Source of the DNA: Gemmatimonadota bacterium
GTDB taxonomy: Bacteria > Gemmatimonadota > Gemmatimonadetes > Gemmatimonadales > GWC2-71-9
Assembly: GCA_022563595.1 (NCBI GenBank)
Contig: JADFNB010000008.1
Span: forward strand, 30,076 to 94,075
DNA: 64,000 bases
Reading direction: 5' to 3'
This document shows, one piece after another, positions 45,080 to 54,110 of this stretch. Within the stretch, counting starts at the first letter, position 1, and every line of letters starts with the position of its first letter. The notes under the pieces are model-generated. The model was not told where the DNA came from, ran no database searches, and saw only the letters and a list, made by a program, of their open reading frames with translations. Both the position numbers and the translations under genes were made by a program.

Positions 45080-45388
45080 TTGCCATCCGGAAAGCAGGAC
45101 AGGCCGATCGACCCGCTGCGCTTCGTGGTGCAAGGCGAGGCGAGGCGTGTCCTGTCAGAGGCGCAACTCCGTCCCGATCCGGCGCGCGTGGCCGACGGCT
45201 GGGAGCGACGCTTCATCGCGGATGCACTGCGGGTGGAGGAGGCGATCGAGTTGTACGAGCAGCTCGGCTTCGAGGTCGTGGCCGATCCCATCCGTGGGGA
45301 AGAATTCGGTGACGAGTGCGACGATTGCCAGCTCGTCGCGCTGCTCGGGTTCCGGACGATCTATACGCGCAAGAAAAGGGACGAATAG
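45080..45388 (+). CDS. Small protein with C-terminal CxxC-like site
   Basis: A 102-residue protein beginning at TTG 45080, fourteen bases after the ATPase stop. The centre reads EEAIELYEQLGFEVVADPI, and DECDDC ends in LVALLGFRTIYTRKK. The Cys pair in an acidic loop could bind metal. I do not recognise the family. Its conservation in the middle of the operon, between the reductase and the dehydrogenase, suggests a small accessory or electron-transfer role, but this is speculation; no ferredoxin-type cysteine pattern is present. Confidence 0.55.
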   Translation: MPSGKQDRPIDPLRFVVQGEARRVLSEAQLRPDPARVADGWERRFIADALRVEEAIELYEQLGFEVVADPIRGEEFGDECDDCQLVALLGFRTIYTRKKRDE

Positions 45389-45390
45389 AC

Positions 45391-46419
45391 ATGACGATGA
45401 AGGCGGCGGTATATAACGGTGTGGACCGTCCGCTCGAGGTTGCGGACGTCCCGATCCCGACACCCGCTTCAGGCGAGGCGCTGGTCCGCGTCGCCGCATG
45501 CGGGATGTGTCACACGGATCTCCATTATCTCGATCACGGCGTCAAGCCGTTCAAGGACCCGCCCCTGATTCTCGGGCACGAGGTGGCCGGAACGGTCGAG
45601 CGCCTCGGCCCGGACAGTGACGGCCACGCCGAGGGCGAGCGCGTGCTGATCCCCGCCGTGCTCTCGTGCGGGAGATGTCGTTACTGCCGGCAGGGTCGGG
45701 AGAACCTGTGCGACAATCTCGTGATGCTCGGCAACAACATCGACGGCGGCTATGCCGAGTTCGTCGTGGTTCCCGCCCGGGAGCTGGTGAGCGTTCCGGC
45801 CGGCATGTCCCTCGAGCACGCGTCCGTCATCGCCGACGCCCTGTCCACGCCGTACCATGCCGTGAAACACCGGGGGCGCGTGCGACCGGGGGACGTCGTC
45901 GCCGTCATGGGATGCGGCGGAGTCGGCTTGAACGTGGTGCAGTGCGCCGTCGCGGCCGGCGGCCGCGTGATCGCCATCGACCTGAGCGATGAGCGCCTGG
46001 CGCTCGCGCGGCAGCTGGGCGCCGGCGAGACGATCAACCCCGGCACGGTCGAGCGGCTGGACAAACACGTCAAGAAACTCACTGGCGGCGGGGTCGACGT
46101 CGCATTCGAGGCCGTCGGCAATCCCGCCACGATACGCGGCGCCTACGGTCTGCTGCGCAAGGGCGGCAGGTTGTGCGTGATCGGGTATACGCCCGAGGAC
46201 GTCACGTTATCGGCGGCGCGGCTCATGTACTACGAGCTGGAGGTCGTCGGCAGCCTGGGCTGCGGCGGAGGCGAGTATCCCGAGATCATCGCGCTCGTCG
46301 AGGCGGGTCGCCTGACGCTCGAGCCCATCGTGAGCGGCTGCCTGCCGCTCGCCGACATCGAGGAGGGATTCGACCGGCTGCGCCGGGGAGAAGGTGTCCG
46401 ATGGGTGATCACACCGTGA
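45391..46419 (+). CDS. had: Zinc alcohol dehydrogenase, probably 6-hydroxycyclohex-1-ene-1-carbonyl-CoA dehydrogenase
   Basis: A 342-residue medium-chain dehydrogenase. Catalytic zinc ligands are at CGMCHTD (Cys40) and LGHEVAG (His63), structural zinc at CGRCRYCRQGRENLC (Cys93, 96, 99, 107), and the dinucleotide site is AVMGCGGVGLN. Length and position match Had, which oxidises the hydroxy group put on by the dienoyl-CoA hydratase in anaerobic benzoate metabolism. The start at 45391 is two codons before an alternative ATG at 45397. Substrate is inferred from the operon; other MDR alcohol dehydrogenases have the same motifs. Confidence 0.75.
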   Translation: MTMKAAVYNGVDRPLEVADVPIPTPASGEALVRVAACGMCHTDLHYLDHGVKPFKDPPLILGHEVAGTVERLGPDSDGHAEGERVLIPAVLSCGRCRYCRQGRENLCDNLVMLGNNIDGGYAEFVVVPARELVSVPAGMSLEHASVIADALSTPYHAVKHRGRVRPGDVVAVMGCGGVGLNVVQCAVAAGGRVIAIDLSDERLALARQLGAGETINPGTVERLDKHVKKLTGGGVDVAFEAVGNPATIRGAYGLLRKGGRLCVIGYTPEDVTLSAARLMYYELEVVGSLGCGGGEYPEIIALVEAGRLTLEPIVSGCLPLADIEEGFDRLRRGEGVRWVITP

Positions 46420-46522
46420 GTCGGGATCCGCTGCGACCGGCCGATGAGCCCGTCTCTGATGAACGGGCTGGCCACGGCCAGCGGCAGCCGCTACGTTCCA
46501 ACACCCCGTGCCAGGAGCCCGC

Positions 46523-47143
46523 ATGCGCGCCTTGTTGCCGATGCTCATCTTGATGTCGATCGCGGCCCCGCTCGCCGCACAGGACCCCGAGCTGGCACGG
46601 GCGGATACCTGGCAGGTACGGTTCGACCACCCGGGTACGCCCGACAGCGCGGTGCACTTCGTGGAGATGCCGCCCGGATGGCACATCCGCACCGGACCGG
46701 CCGCGATCCTGTACGATCCCGCGCGAACAGCCGAGGGCTCCTTCGCCATAGAGAGCGAGACCTACCTCTTCTCAGCCAGCGGCCGGCGTGAGGCGTTCGG
46801 CGTGCTGTTTGGCGGCCGCGATCTCGCCGGCCCCAACCAGACGTATCTCTACTTCCTGATCCGCGGGGACGGATCGTTCCTGGTCAAGAGTCGCCACGGT
46901 GGCCAGACCGAGACCATCGTGCCTTGGACGCGTCACGCAGCGATCCTGCCGAAGCCGACCGACGGGTCGGCGAAGAACGTGCTCAAGATCGTGGTCGGGG
47001 AGGAGAACGTCGAGTTCTTCGTCAATGACGCATCTGTCGCCAGCGTGCCGCGCGCGGGTCTCGAGTGCGACGGGATCGTGGGGCTGCGCGTGAACCACCG
47101 TATCGACCTGCACGTGACCACCCTCGAGGTGACGCCCGGCTGA
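46523..47143 (+). CDS. Exported protein with lectin-like domain
   Basis: A 206-residue protein from ATG 46523, preceded by AGGAG. A signal peptide (ALLPMLILMSIAAPLAAQ) is followed by one beta-rich domain (GVLFGGRDLAGPNQTYLYFL, VLKIVVGEENVEFFVNDAS) of the concanavalin-like kind seen in exported proteins of unknown function. Nothing shows a catalytic site. It is separated from the aromatic operon by about 100 bases. I do not recognise a named family. Confidence 0.65.
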   Translation: MRALLPMLILMSIAAPLAAQDPELARADTWQVRFDHPGTPDSAVHFVEMPPGWHIRTGPAAILYDPARTAEGSFAIESETYLFSASGRREAFGVLFGGRDLAGPNQTYLYFLIRGDGSFLVKSRHGGQTETIVPWTRHAAILPKPTDGSAKNVLKIVVGEENVEFFVNDASVASVPRAGLECDGIVGLRVNHRIDLHVTTLEVTPG

Positions 47144-47159
47144 TGGTCGGCGGAGCGGT

Positions 47160-47435
47160 CTAGGCGGACTGCGAGAATACCGCGCTCGCCCACGCGACTG
47201 GTGCGATCGCAGTCGCCGTAGTCGGCGCATCGGCCTCGATACGGAACTCGGCCATCCGGGCGCCGCACCTGAACCCATGATCGGTCAACCTCGACGCCAG
47301 GTCCATGAGGTGTCGTACCGCGCGCTGCTCGCGCACGTGGTCGTACCAGACCAGCGGGAGCGGTTCGCGCAGCGCGGCGGGACCGGGCTGCAGACCCTCG
47401 AGTGACACGGTGAACAGAAGCGGCGCCAACATCAT
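47160..47435 (-). CDS. Hypothetical 91-residue protein
   Basis: An ATG at 47435 (or 47432) opens a 91-codon frame that fits between the lectin-like gene and the amidase without overlap. The predicted sequence begins MMLAPLLFTVSLEGLQPG and has no recognised domain. The ribosome binding site is weak. It may be a real small gene or chance. Confidence 0.4.
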   Translation of the reverse strand: MMLAPLLFTVSLEGLQPGPAALREPLPLVWYDHVREQRAVRHLMDLASRLTDHGFRCGARMAEFRIEADAPTTATAIAPVAWASAVFSQSA

Positions 47436-47453
47436 GGACAAAGATACTCGATC

Positions 47454-49172
47454 CTATGCGAACCCGGGCGGATGCCGCCGGTGGAAGTCGGTGGCGTCCT
47501 GGTACGCCTTCGCGACGGCAAGAACTTGCCCGTCCCCGAACATCTTTCCGATGAACGAGATGCTGGTCGGCGTTCCGTTCTCATCGCGATATCCGTTGGG
47601 CAACACGACCGCGGGATGGCCCGTGAGGTTCGTTACCTGTAGCAGCCGCGGCGCGAACGACGGCGCGATGAACACGTCGACCTCGCGGAAGACCGCATTC
47701 ATCGCTTCCATGAGCAAGGTGCGCAGCCGGTTCGCCTGAATGTACTCGACCGCAGGCACGAGCCGGGACTGCCGGAAGACGTTGGGCCACGCGCGCTGCT
47801 GCTGGCGGACCAGGAGATCGTCCCGGCCGCTCCGCGTCAGCTCGTCGAACGCAGCCGCCGCCTCGGCACTGAGTATGAACCCCATCGCCTGGGTCGGATA
47901 CCGCTCGTTGTCCGGCAGCTCGACGGGCTTAAGGGGCGCAACGATCCGGCGCATCATGGCGAGAGAACGTTGATCGAATTCCTTCCACTCCGCGCCCCGT
48001 TCTCCACGATCGCGCTCGAAAGCGCTCGCGAGGTAGCCGATCCGGATCCCGTCGATACCTCGTGTACCATCCCAATTGAACGGCACATCACGCACGGTCG
48101 GATCTCTGCCGTCGGGTCCATGAATCGCATGCATGACCAGGGCACAATCCTCGACGCTGCGGCAGATCGGGCCGAGTTTGTCCATGCTCCACGACAACGC
48201 CATGGCGCCGTGCCGGCTCACCCAACCGAACGTGGGGCGCAGGCCCGTCGCACCGCACCGGGTCGCTGGGGAGATGATCGAACCCAGGGTCTCGCTCCCG
48301 ATAGCGAAACCGACCAGCCCCGCGACCGTGGCCGCTGCCGGCCCGGCCGAGGAGCCGCTCGAACCCTGTTCCGGATTCCACGGATTGCGCGTGCGTCCGT
48401 CGTACCAGACATCACCCCAGGCCAGCGCGCCGAGCGTGAGCTTCGCCACGAGTACCGCGCCCGCCCCGTCGAGCCGCTGGACGACCGTGGCATCCTCGTC
48501 GAGCCGTTGCTCCTCGAACGGCTTGGCGCCCCAGGTGGTGCGGGATCCGCGGGTGGCAAGCAGATCTTTCGCACCCCAAGGGATGCCGTGGAGCGGACCG
48601 CGGTAGTTGCCGCGGGCCAGCTCCCGATCGGCGCGTCGCGCCTGCTCCATCGCCCGGTCCTTGGTGAGTTCGATGACACACTCGAGCCGCGGTCCGTACC
48701 GCTCGAGCCGGTCGAGGTACAGCTCCGTCAACTCCACCGAGGTCACCCGCCGCGTGCGCACCAGCTGCGCCAGCTCGGCTACCGAACGGAACGCCAGCTC
48801 TTCCATGGTCGACGGCCGGCGCACACGCCCCAACCGGCTCGGTATGAGCGGACGGCGCTCCTGCGGCAAGGCGTCGGCGGGCACCGCCGGATCGAACGAG
48901 AGCGCGGGACGCACCTGATTCGGGATCGAGACCGAGCGGAGCAGCTCGTACGCCTCGAGATTGTCGTTCAGACCCTCGAGCATCAGCTCACGCTCTTCGT
49001 CCGAGAACTCCAGGCCGGCGACCGCCTCGGCGTCGGCCAGCATCTCCTTGGTGACCTGCTCCTCATCCTGCACACGCGACCAGAGGACACCGGGATAGAG
49101 CGTCTCCGAAAGTCCGAGGCCGGAGAAGAAGGACATGAATACGCGGCGGTCGATCGTTGTTGGTGTGGGCAT
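47454..49172 (-). CDS. Amidase (amidase-signature family) with possible Tat signal
   Basis: A 572-residue amidase-signature protein. The catalytic Ser-Ser-Lys triad is visible: Lys in HGIPWGAKDLLA, and the serines in EQGSSGSSAGPAAA and GFAIGSETLGSI. The first residues read PTTIDRRVFMSFFSGLGL, which resembles a twin-arginine signal followed by a hydrophobic segment, suggesting periplasmic location. It would hydrolyse amides of unknown nature, as do many such enzymes. It is convergent with the exported gene at 46523 and divergent from the membrane gene at 49285. Confidence 0.82.
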   Translation of the reverse strand: MPTPTTIDRRVFMSFFSGLGLSETLYPGVLWSRVQDEEQVTKEMLADAEAVAGLEFSDEERELMLEGLNDNLEAYELLRSVSIPNQVRPALSFDPAVPADALPQERRPLIPSRLGRVRRPSTMEELAFRSVAELAQLVRTRRVTSVELTELYLDRLERYGPRLECVIELTKDRAMEQARRADRELARGNYRGPLHGIPWGAKDLLATRGSRTTWGAKPFEEQRLDEDATVVQRLDGAGAVLVAKLTLGALAWGDVWYDGRTRNPWNPEQGSSGSSAGPAAATVAGLVGFAIGSETLGSIISPATRCGATGLRPTFGWVSRHGAMALSWSMDKLGPICRSVEDCALVMHAIHGPDGRDPTVRDVPFNWDGTRGIDGIRIGYLASAFERDRGERGAEWKEFDQRSLAMMRRIVAPLKPVELPDNERYPTQAMGFILSAEAAAAFDELTRSGRDDLLVRQQQRAWPNVFRQSRLVPAVEYIQANRLRTLLMEAMNAVFREVDVFIAPSFAPRLLQVTNLTGHPAVVLPNGYRDENGTPTSISFIGKMFGDGQVLAVAKAYQDATDFHRRHPPGFA

Positions 49173-49284
49173 GGGCTTGAGGGGTGAGAGTCAAGGCTAA
49201 GAATAAAAAGTGAAGGGCGAAAGTGAAAGGTTAGGGTAAGGTCTCCGTCTGGCGCCGCGCCGCGTTTGCCATAACGTTCAACCC

Positions 49285-50577
49285 ATGCGTATCACGCTCT
49301 CGGCGTCCACAATCGTCGTCGTCTGGGGACTCCTCTATTTCCGTGTGGGTCCCGTACCGACGTGGTTCTACGTGTTCGCGTGGTATCCCACACTCATCCT
49401 GCTCGACGCGATCGCCAGTAGGCCGGAGGGTCGTCCATCGCTGTTCGCCGATCGCCGGCTCGCCGTCTCACTGTTCGCCTGGTCTCCCGTGATCTGGCTC
49501 GTCTTCGAGGCCGCCAACCTCCGGCTCCACAACTGGTACTATGTCTCACTTCCCGCCCTCCAATGGGAGCGATGGAGCGGGATCCTGCTCTCATTCGCCA
49601 CGGTCGTTCCGGCACTTCTGCTGGCAGAGCGCGTGTTCGACTCCGCCGGCGCGTGCAAGCGCTGGCGCACACGCCCCATAGCTATTCGTCCGTGGGAACT
49701 CCGGACGGCAGTGGGATTGGGCCTCGGGATCGGTGCGCTCGCGCTCCTGCGCCCGGTAGTGTTCTTCCCGCTGATCTGGGGATCCGTCTTCCTGATAGCG
49801 GACCCGTTCGTGTACCGTCGCATCCCGCAGCTCTCGCTCATTCGCGATGTCGAGCGCGGTGAGTGGGGCCGGATCGGCCGGTTGATGCTCGGCGGGATCG
49901 GTATCGGTCTCATATGGGAGACCTACAATTACTGGGCCGACGGGCACTGGATCTACACGGTGCCGTGGCTGGAGCAGACGAAGTTGTTCGAGATGCCGCC
50001 CCTGGGATTCGTCGGCTTTCCGTTCCTCGCTCTCGAGGCGTGGTCGATGTACGCCGCGCTCTGCGCGCTGGGCGTCGCGATTCCCGTCTCGGGGATGGCG
50101 CGAGTCGCCCCCAAGCGGCTGGCCGTGGCCGGCACGGCGGCACTGGCGTTCGTGGTCGTCACCCTCTCGACCATGGAACGGTACACGATCAGCTCCACGG
50201 TCCCGCGCCTCGCTGAGTTGCCCGGTATCACACCGCGGCAGGTCGAAATCATGAGGGGAGCCGAGATCCGTTCACTCAACCATCTCGCGCGGATCGATTG
50301 GCGCCGTCTCGTAGCGGCGACCGAGCTGGATAGCACCACCGCAACACGCATGGTCGAGACGGCCCGACTCGTGACCCTCCGCGGCATCGGAAACGAACAC
50401 GCCCGCAAGCTCCTCCAGCTGGGCGTTGACGATGTCTGTATCCTGGCGACGCGCGACGGGGCCCAACTCGCGCACGCTCTGAGAGACGAGCTGTCCCCGG
50501 TGCGTCCGACGACCGCGGAGACCCGTGTCTGGGTCAGATCCGCCAAGCGAGCATGCGGACAGGAGGGCCCTACCTGA
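49285..50577 (+). CDS. Membrane protein with C-terminal helix-hairpin-helix region
   Basis: A 430-residue protein. About nine hydrophobic segments cover residues 1-300 (for example VVVWGLLYFRVGPVPTWFY and AVGLGLGIGALALLRPV). The last 120 residues are soluble: LPGITPRQVEIMRGAEI and LRGIGNEHARKLLQLGVDDV are two helix-hairpin-helix-like motifs, of the type in DUF4332 and DNA-repair proteins. The combination is uncommon. Its function is unknown, though the soluble domain could bind nucleic acid or another protein. Confidence 0.62.
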   Translation: MRITLSASTIVVVWGLLYFRVGPVPTWFYVFAWYPTLILLDAIASRPEGRPSLFADRRLAVSLFAWSPVIWLVFEAANLRLHNWYYVSLPALQWERWSGILLSFATVVPALLLAERVFDSAGACKRWRTRPIAIRPWELRTAVGLGLGIGALALLRPVVFFPLIWGSVFLIADPFVYRRIPQLSLIRDVERGEWGRIGRLMLGGIGIGLIWETYNYWADGHWIYTVPWLEQTKLFEMPPLGFVGFPFLALEAWSMYAALCALGVAIPVSGMARVAPKRLAVAGTAALAFVVVTLSTMERYTISSTVPRLAELPGITPRQVEIMRGAEIRSLNHLARIDWRRLVAATELDSTTATRMVETARLVTLRGIGNEHARKLLQLGVDDVCILATRDGAQLAHALRDELSPVRPTTAETRVWVRSAKRACGQEGPT

Positions 50578-50700
50578 AGCGCGCAGCGATTCATCCCGCA
50601 GGCTGTACGGCCGTGGATCTTTTGGGACCTCGAGGGGTCTGTTGCAATTGTAGGTATGAACCGATAGATCCTGTTGGGCCTCTGAGAGGGAGGCATGACC

Positions 50701-51153
50701 ATGCGAACGTCCGTCCGGAACCTCGGTACAAGAGCGATCATCGTCGCCAGCGTAGGGATCTTCGCCTCCTGCGAAGGCACCACAGCACCCGAGACCATTC
50801 CCGACCTGACGGGTAAGTACAGCTACGTGCTGTTCAACCCCTGCGCATTCTTCCGTTCGTCAGGCAACGGCGCCATAGGCTGTCAGAGGCAACAGGTTTT
50901 CGTGGGCGGGATTTCCATCAGCCGCCAAGTCGGTGACAGCATCTATGGCGACTATACCGATCATCGGGGGGTCTTTCCCCTCAGCGGCCAGATCGACGGT
51001 ACTGTAGTCAACTTCAAGATCGCGGGACTGATACTGCGGCTCGACCATGAAGGGACCGTACGGGACGGACACATCACAGGACGGAGCGACGTCTTCTTCT
51101 CGGCGCAGAACGCTTTCTCCGGCAGCTTCACAATGACGCGTGTGATAGACTAG
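50701..51153 (+). CDS. Small predicted lipoprotein
   Basis: A 150-residue protein starting at ATG 50701, seven bases after GGGAGG (an ATG at 50695 is too close to it). The signal peptide ends in a lipobox IFASC with the modified Cys near residue 24. The mature part is a beta-rich domain (SYVLFNPCAFF, FSGSFTMTRVID). No function is recognised. Confidence 0.6.
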   Translation: MRTSVRNLGTRAIIVASVGIFASCEGTTAPETIPDLTGKYSYVLFNPCAFFRSSGNGAIGCQRQQVFVGGISISRQVGDSIYGDYTDHRGVFPLSGQIDGTVVNFKIAGLILRLDHEGTVRDGHITGRSDVFFSAQNAFSGSFTMTRVID

Positions 51154-51202
51154 CGCCGCTGAGGGAGACGGCACACTCGCGCGACGCGCTACCGCGCCTG
51201 AG

Positions 51203-52303
51203 TCAGCGCCACAGTGTCGGAACGGCGTCGGGCTTCGTAGCAGTGATAGGCGTCCCGTCCCGAGCAGCCAGCCTCTGGCGAATCGGTCCCAGGTCACGGA
51301 ACCCCACGAGCCGCCGCTCGTCTTCATCCCATAGCGTCATGCGTAGCGTCTTCACGCTCTCGACGAGCGTGAGGCGCGTGACATTCTGGAGGGCGCGGTT
51401 CTCATCCAAACACCGCTGCAACCTGTAGTTCGGAATCTGACTGGAGAGGTGGTGGACATGGTGCAGCCCGATGTTGCCGGTGAACCACTGTAGCACCTTC
51501 GGAAGCACGAAGTGCGAGCTGCCCTCCAAACCCGCCTCGTAGTAATTCCACGCCTCACGGAACCGCCAGTAGGTATCCTCGTACTGGTGCTGGACGTAGA
51601 ACAGAAAGACCCCTATCGAGCCGGAGATGAGCGTGATCGGTAGTTGGACCAGCAGGAAGCTCTCGAGTCCCACCGTAGACCACATCAGCACGAGCACCGC
51701 CAGCAGTGCGAGGTTCGTCTTATGGACGCTCGCCCACTCGCGCCGCCACGTACGCGGCAGGTCGGCCGGGTAGCGATGCTTGAAGATGAATTGGTACGCC
51801 GGCCCGATCACCAGCAGGACCAGCGGATGTCTATACAGGCGATAGAGCAGCTGCTTGGATCGCGGCAAGCCGAGGTACTCCCGTACCGTCAAGGTGTCGA
51901 TATCGCCGAAGCTCCGGTGATCGAGATTACCCGACGTCGCGTGGTGGATGGCGTGTGTCCTGCGCCAATAGTCATACGGCACGAGCGTCATCACCCCGAT
52001 AACCGAGCCTACGATGTTGTTGAGTCTGCGCGACCGGAAGAAGGCGCCGTGACCGCAATCGTGCTGGAATATAAACATCCGCATGAACAGCAGAGCCGCA
52101 GGCACCGCGAGCAGCAGCGTGAGCCAATAGCCGTACTGAAGGCTCCAGAGCATGGCTAACCAGATCAAGCCGAGCGGCACGGCGGTATTGATCAGTTGGA
52201 ACGTGCCTCTCAATGCGCTCGGCCGCTTATACGGTCGCAACAACGCGTTCCAATCGACGTCCGCCAACGATTGGCTCGTCTGAGCCATTTCACTTCCCGT
52301 CAC
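51203..52303 (-). CDS. Fatty-acid desaturase (delta-12-type)
   Basis: A 366-residue membrane enzyme with the three iron-binding histidine boxes HDCGH, HAIHH and HVHH and the hydrophobic segments between them. It introduces a double bond into acyl chains at the membrane, affecting fluidity. The GTG at 52303 has GGAGG nine bases upstream; ATG 52288 is an alternative start. Related enzymes include beta-carotene hydroxylases and other acyl desaturases, but the spacing of the boxes favours a fatty acid desaturase. Confidence 0.86.
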   Translation of the reverse strand: MTGSEMAQTSQSLADVDWNALLRPYKRPSALRGTFQLINTAVPLGLIWLAMLWSLQYGYWLTLLLAVPAALLFMRMFIFQHDCGHGAFFRSRRLNNIVGSVIGVMTLVPYDYWRRTHAIHHATSGNLDHRSFGDIDTLTVREYLGLPRSKQLLYRLYRHPLVLLVIGPAYQFIFKHRYPADLPRTWRREWASVHKTNLALLAVLVLMWSTVGLESFLLVQLPITLISGSIGVFLFYVQHQYEDTYWRFREAWNYYEAGLEGSSHFVLPKVLQWFTGNIGLHHVHHLSSQIPNYRLQRCLDENRALQNVTRLTLVESVKTLRMTLWDEDERRLVGFRDLGPIRQRLAARDGTPITATKPDAVPTLWR

Positions 52304-52403
52304 AGGATCACACCTCCACAGTGCACGTACTGCTGCAAACGTTCTTCAACGGCGGCGCGAGCGCTTGGTGTGCGGCACATCCCAGCGAGGGCGGATGCGG
52401 GCC

Positions 52404-52628
52404 TCACCTACCAGCGGACGCCAACACGCTCGCGGCGCACGCGTCGCAGCGGATCTCGTGCACGGGCGCAATGCTGCCGCCACCGGCAACCGGGCCCCCT
52501 GCTTTCATCGCTCCGCCACAGCGCGGGCAGATGAGGTGCTCGCTGTGCTTCGCAAACGCCTCACGGATCCGGGACGCCTCTTCCTTCGAGAACGTGATCG
52601 GCGTGCCGGACTCGTCCTTCTCGGACAT
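52404..52628 (-). CDS. Small zinc-ribbon protein
   Basis: A 74-residue protein from ATG 52628, with CPRCGG near the middle and CDAC near the end, which make a zinc ribbon. The N-terminus is charged (MSEKDES). No specific role is recognised. It lies between the desaturase and glycosyltransferase genes. Confidence 0.6.
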   Translation of the reverse strand: MSEKDESGTPITFSKEEASRIREAFAKHSEHLICPRCGGAMKAGGPVAGGGSIAPVHEIRCDACAASVLASAGR

Positions 52629-52714
52629 GCCAAACCCCAATGAGCATGTTAGCTGAAAGATAGGGGTCGCGCCGACACCTCACCAGCCGGGCGGCATTGG
52701 GGAGGCCGAATGGT

Positions 52715-53938
52715 TCACGCCACCAGCTCTTCCAGAACCTGGATCGCTTCGCGCACACCGTCCAACCGGTCCAGGCGAGCGGCGAGGTCGCGGGCGTGAG
52801 CCATGTAGGACGGCGTCCCGACGAGGTCGGCGAGGAGTCGCGTAACCTGCCGCTCCCGTCGCACCCGGTGCACCGGGATCGCCCGGGGCCCGAGGTGAAG
52901 CGCACGTACGCGGTGCGCCCAGTAGAACTGATCGAGCAGGTGTGGCAGGATCTGCTGCGGGATGCCCGCACGCGCTACCGCCGTCGTCGTCCCCGCTCCC
53001 CCATGGTGCACCGCGGCCCGCACCCGTGGGAAGAGCACGCCGTGGGGTGCGGGGCCGATCAGTTTGCAGCCTTGCCCCAGACGGATTTCAGCCTCACTGA
53101 TCCCTGTCCACCCCGCCTGTACCACGAGACGATACCCGAGCCGTTCCGCGGCGTTGGCAAACAATTGTACCAGCTCGCGCGCCCGGTCACTCACCATGCT
53201 GCCGAACCCCAGGAACACGGGAGCGGGCCCGGCTTCCAGAAACCGCATCAGCTCGGCGTCGAGCGGTCCGTCGTCTGGAAGCAGCAATGGGCCGGTGACG
53301 CGCGCGCCCGGCGGCAGATCGGGCGGTGGGTCGGCGAGTTCCGGCTCGACGGCGAGGATCAGCGGCACGTCGGAAAGGTGAGCCATCAGATCGTCTATCG
53401 GCGGCAGTCCCAGGCGTTCCCTGCCCCGGCGCACGGCGTTGCCGAGCATTCCGCCGGCCATGACGCCGAAGATCCGCCACAACACCCGGTTCATCCCGTG
53501 TGGCAGACGCTGGTTGCGTATGAACGGAGGCGGATGGTGCGCGCTGGGGACGGCCACCGGGGCGTAGGCCACGTACGCGTACGGCCGGTCCATCCGGTCG
53601 GCGACCGAGCGTGCGGCGAACTGGATGCCCGCGCCGACGATGAGGTCGGCGCTCTCGCAGAGGTCGGGCAGCATATTGAACTGCCGCGGGACGAGTTCCC
53701 GGATGAGATACCGGACTTGATAGGCAAAACTCCCCGCCGCATCGCCGGCGCTCCGCAGCTGCCGCTCGATATCCGGTCCCGCGGCCGCAAAGGGCAGCCC
53801 GAGCGCCTCGGCCCACGGACCAAAGTTCTCCGGCCCGGTCAGCAGCACCTCATGTCCGCGCCGCTGCAGCCCACGGCCGAGGGCGATCATGGGTTGCACA
53901 TCCCCGCGGGTACCGAATGGTGCCAGGACGACCTTCAT
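52715..53938 (-). CDS. Family-1 glycosyltransferase (UDP-glycosyltransferase, MGT/UGT fold)
   Basis: A 407-residue GT-B enzyme. The N-terminal motif is APFGTRGDVQPMIALGRGLQ and the C-terminal donor site is VHHGGAGTTTAVARAGIPQQILP, the His-Gly-Gly-Ala-Gly-Thr-Thr core of UGT, sterol glucosyltransferase and macrolide glycosyltransferases. GFGSMVSD and APHGVLFPRV are also present. It would transfer a sugar from a nucleotide donor to a lipid or small molecule. The acceptor is not known. It is followed by the HflKC genes on the same strand but is separated by 170 bases. Confidence 0.86.
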   Translation of the reverse strand: MKVVLAPFGTRGDVQPMIALGRGLQRRGHEVLLTGPENFGPWAEALGLPFAAAGPDIERQLRSAGDAAGSFAYQVRYLIRELVPRQFNMLPDLCESADLIVGAGIQFAARSVADRMDRPYAYVAYAPVAVPSAHHPPPFIRNQRLPHGMNRVLWRIFGVMAGGMLGNAVRRGRERLGLPPIDDLMAHLSDVPLILAVEPELADPPPDLPPGARVTGPLLLPDDGPLDAELMRFLEAGPAPVFLGFGSMVSDRARELVQLFANAAERLGYRLVVQAGWTGISEAEIRLGQGCKLIGPAPHGVLFPRVRAAVHHGGAGTTTAVARAGIPQQILPHLLDQFYWAHRVRALHLGPRAIPVHRVRRERQVTRLLADLVGTPSYMAHARDLAARLDRLDGVREAIQVLEELVA

Positions 53939-54110
53939 GGGACGTCAGCTACGGGCCCTGCGATACAAAACGCAAGGGGTCACCGACAGATAACAGCCCG
54001 AGCTCCACCACCGTCAGGTTCGCACGCCCTCCACGCCGCCCCTCGACCCTCAGCGCCGCTAGGCTGCGAGGGGCAAGAGCACGGCCTGGAAGCCGAGTTT
54101 GTGACCCGCG

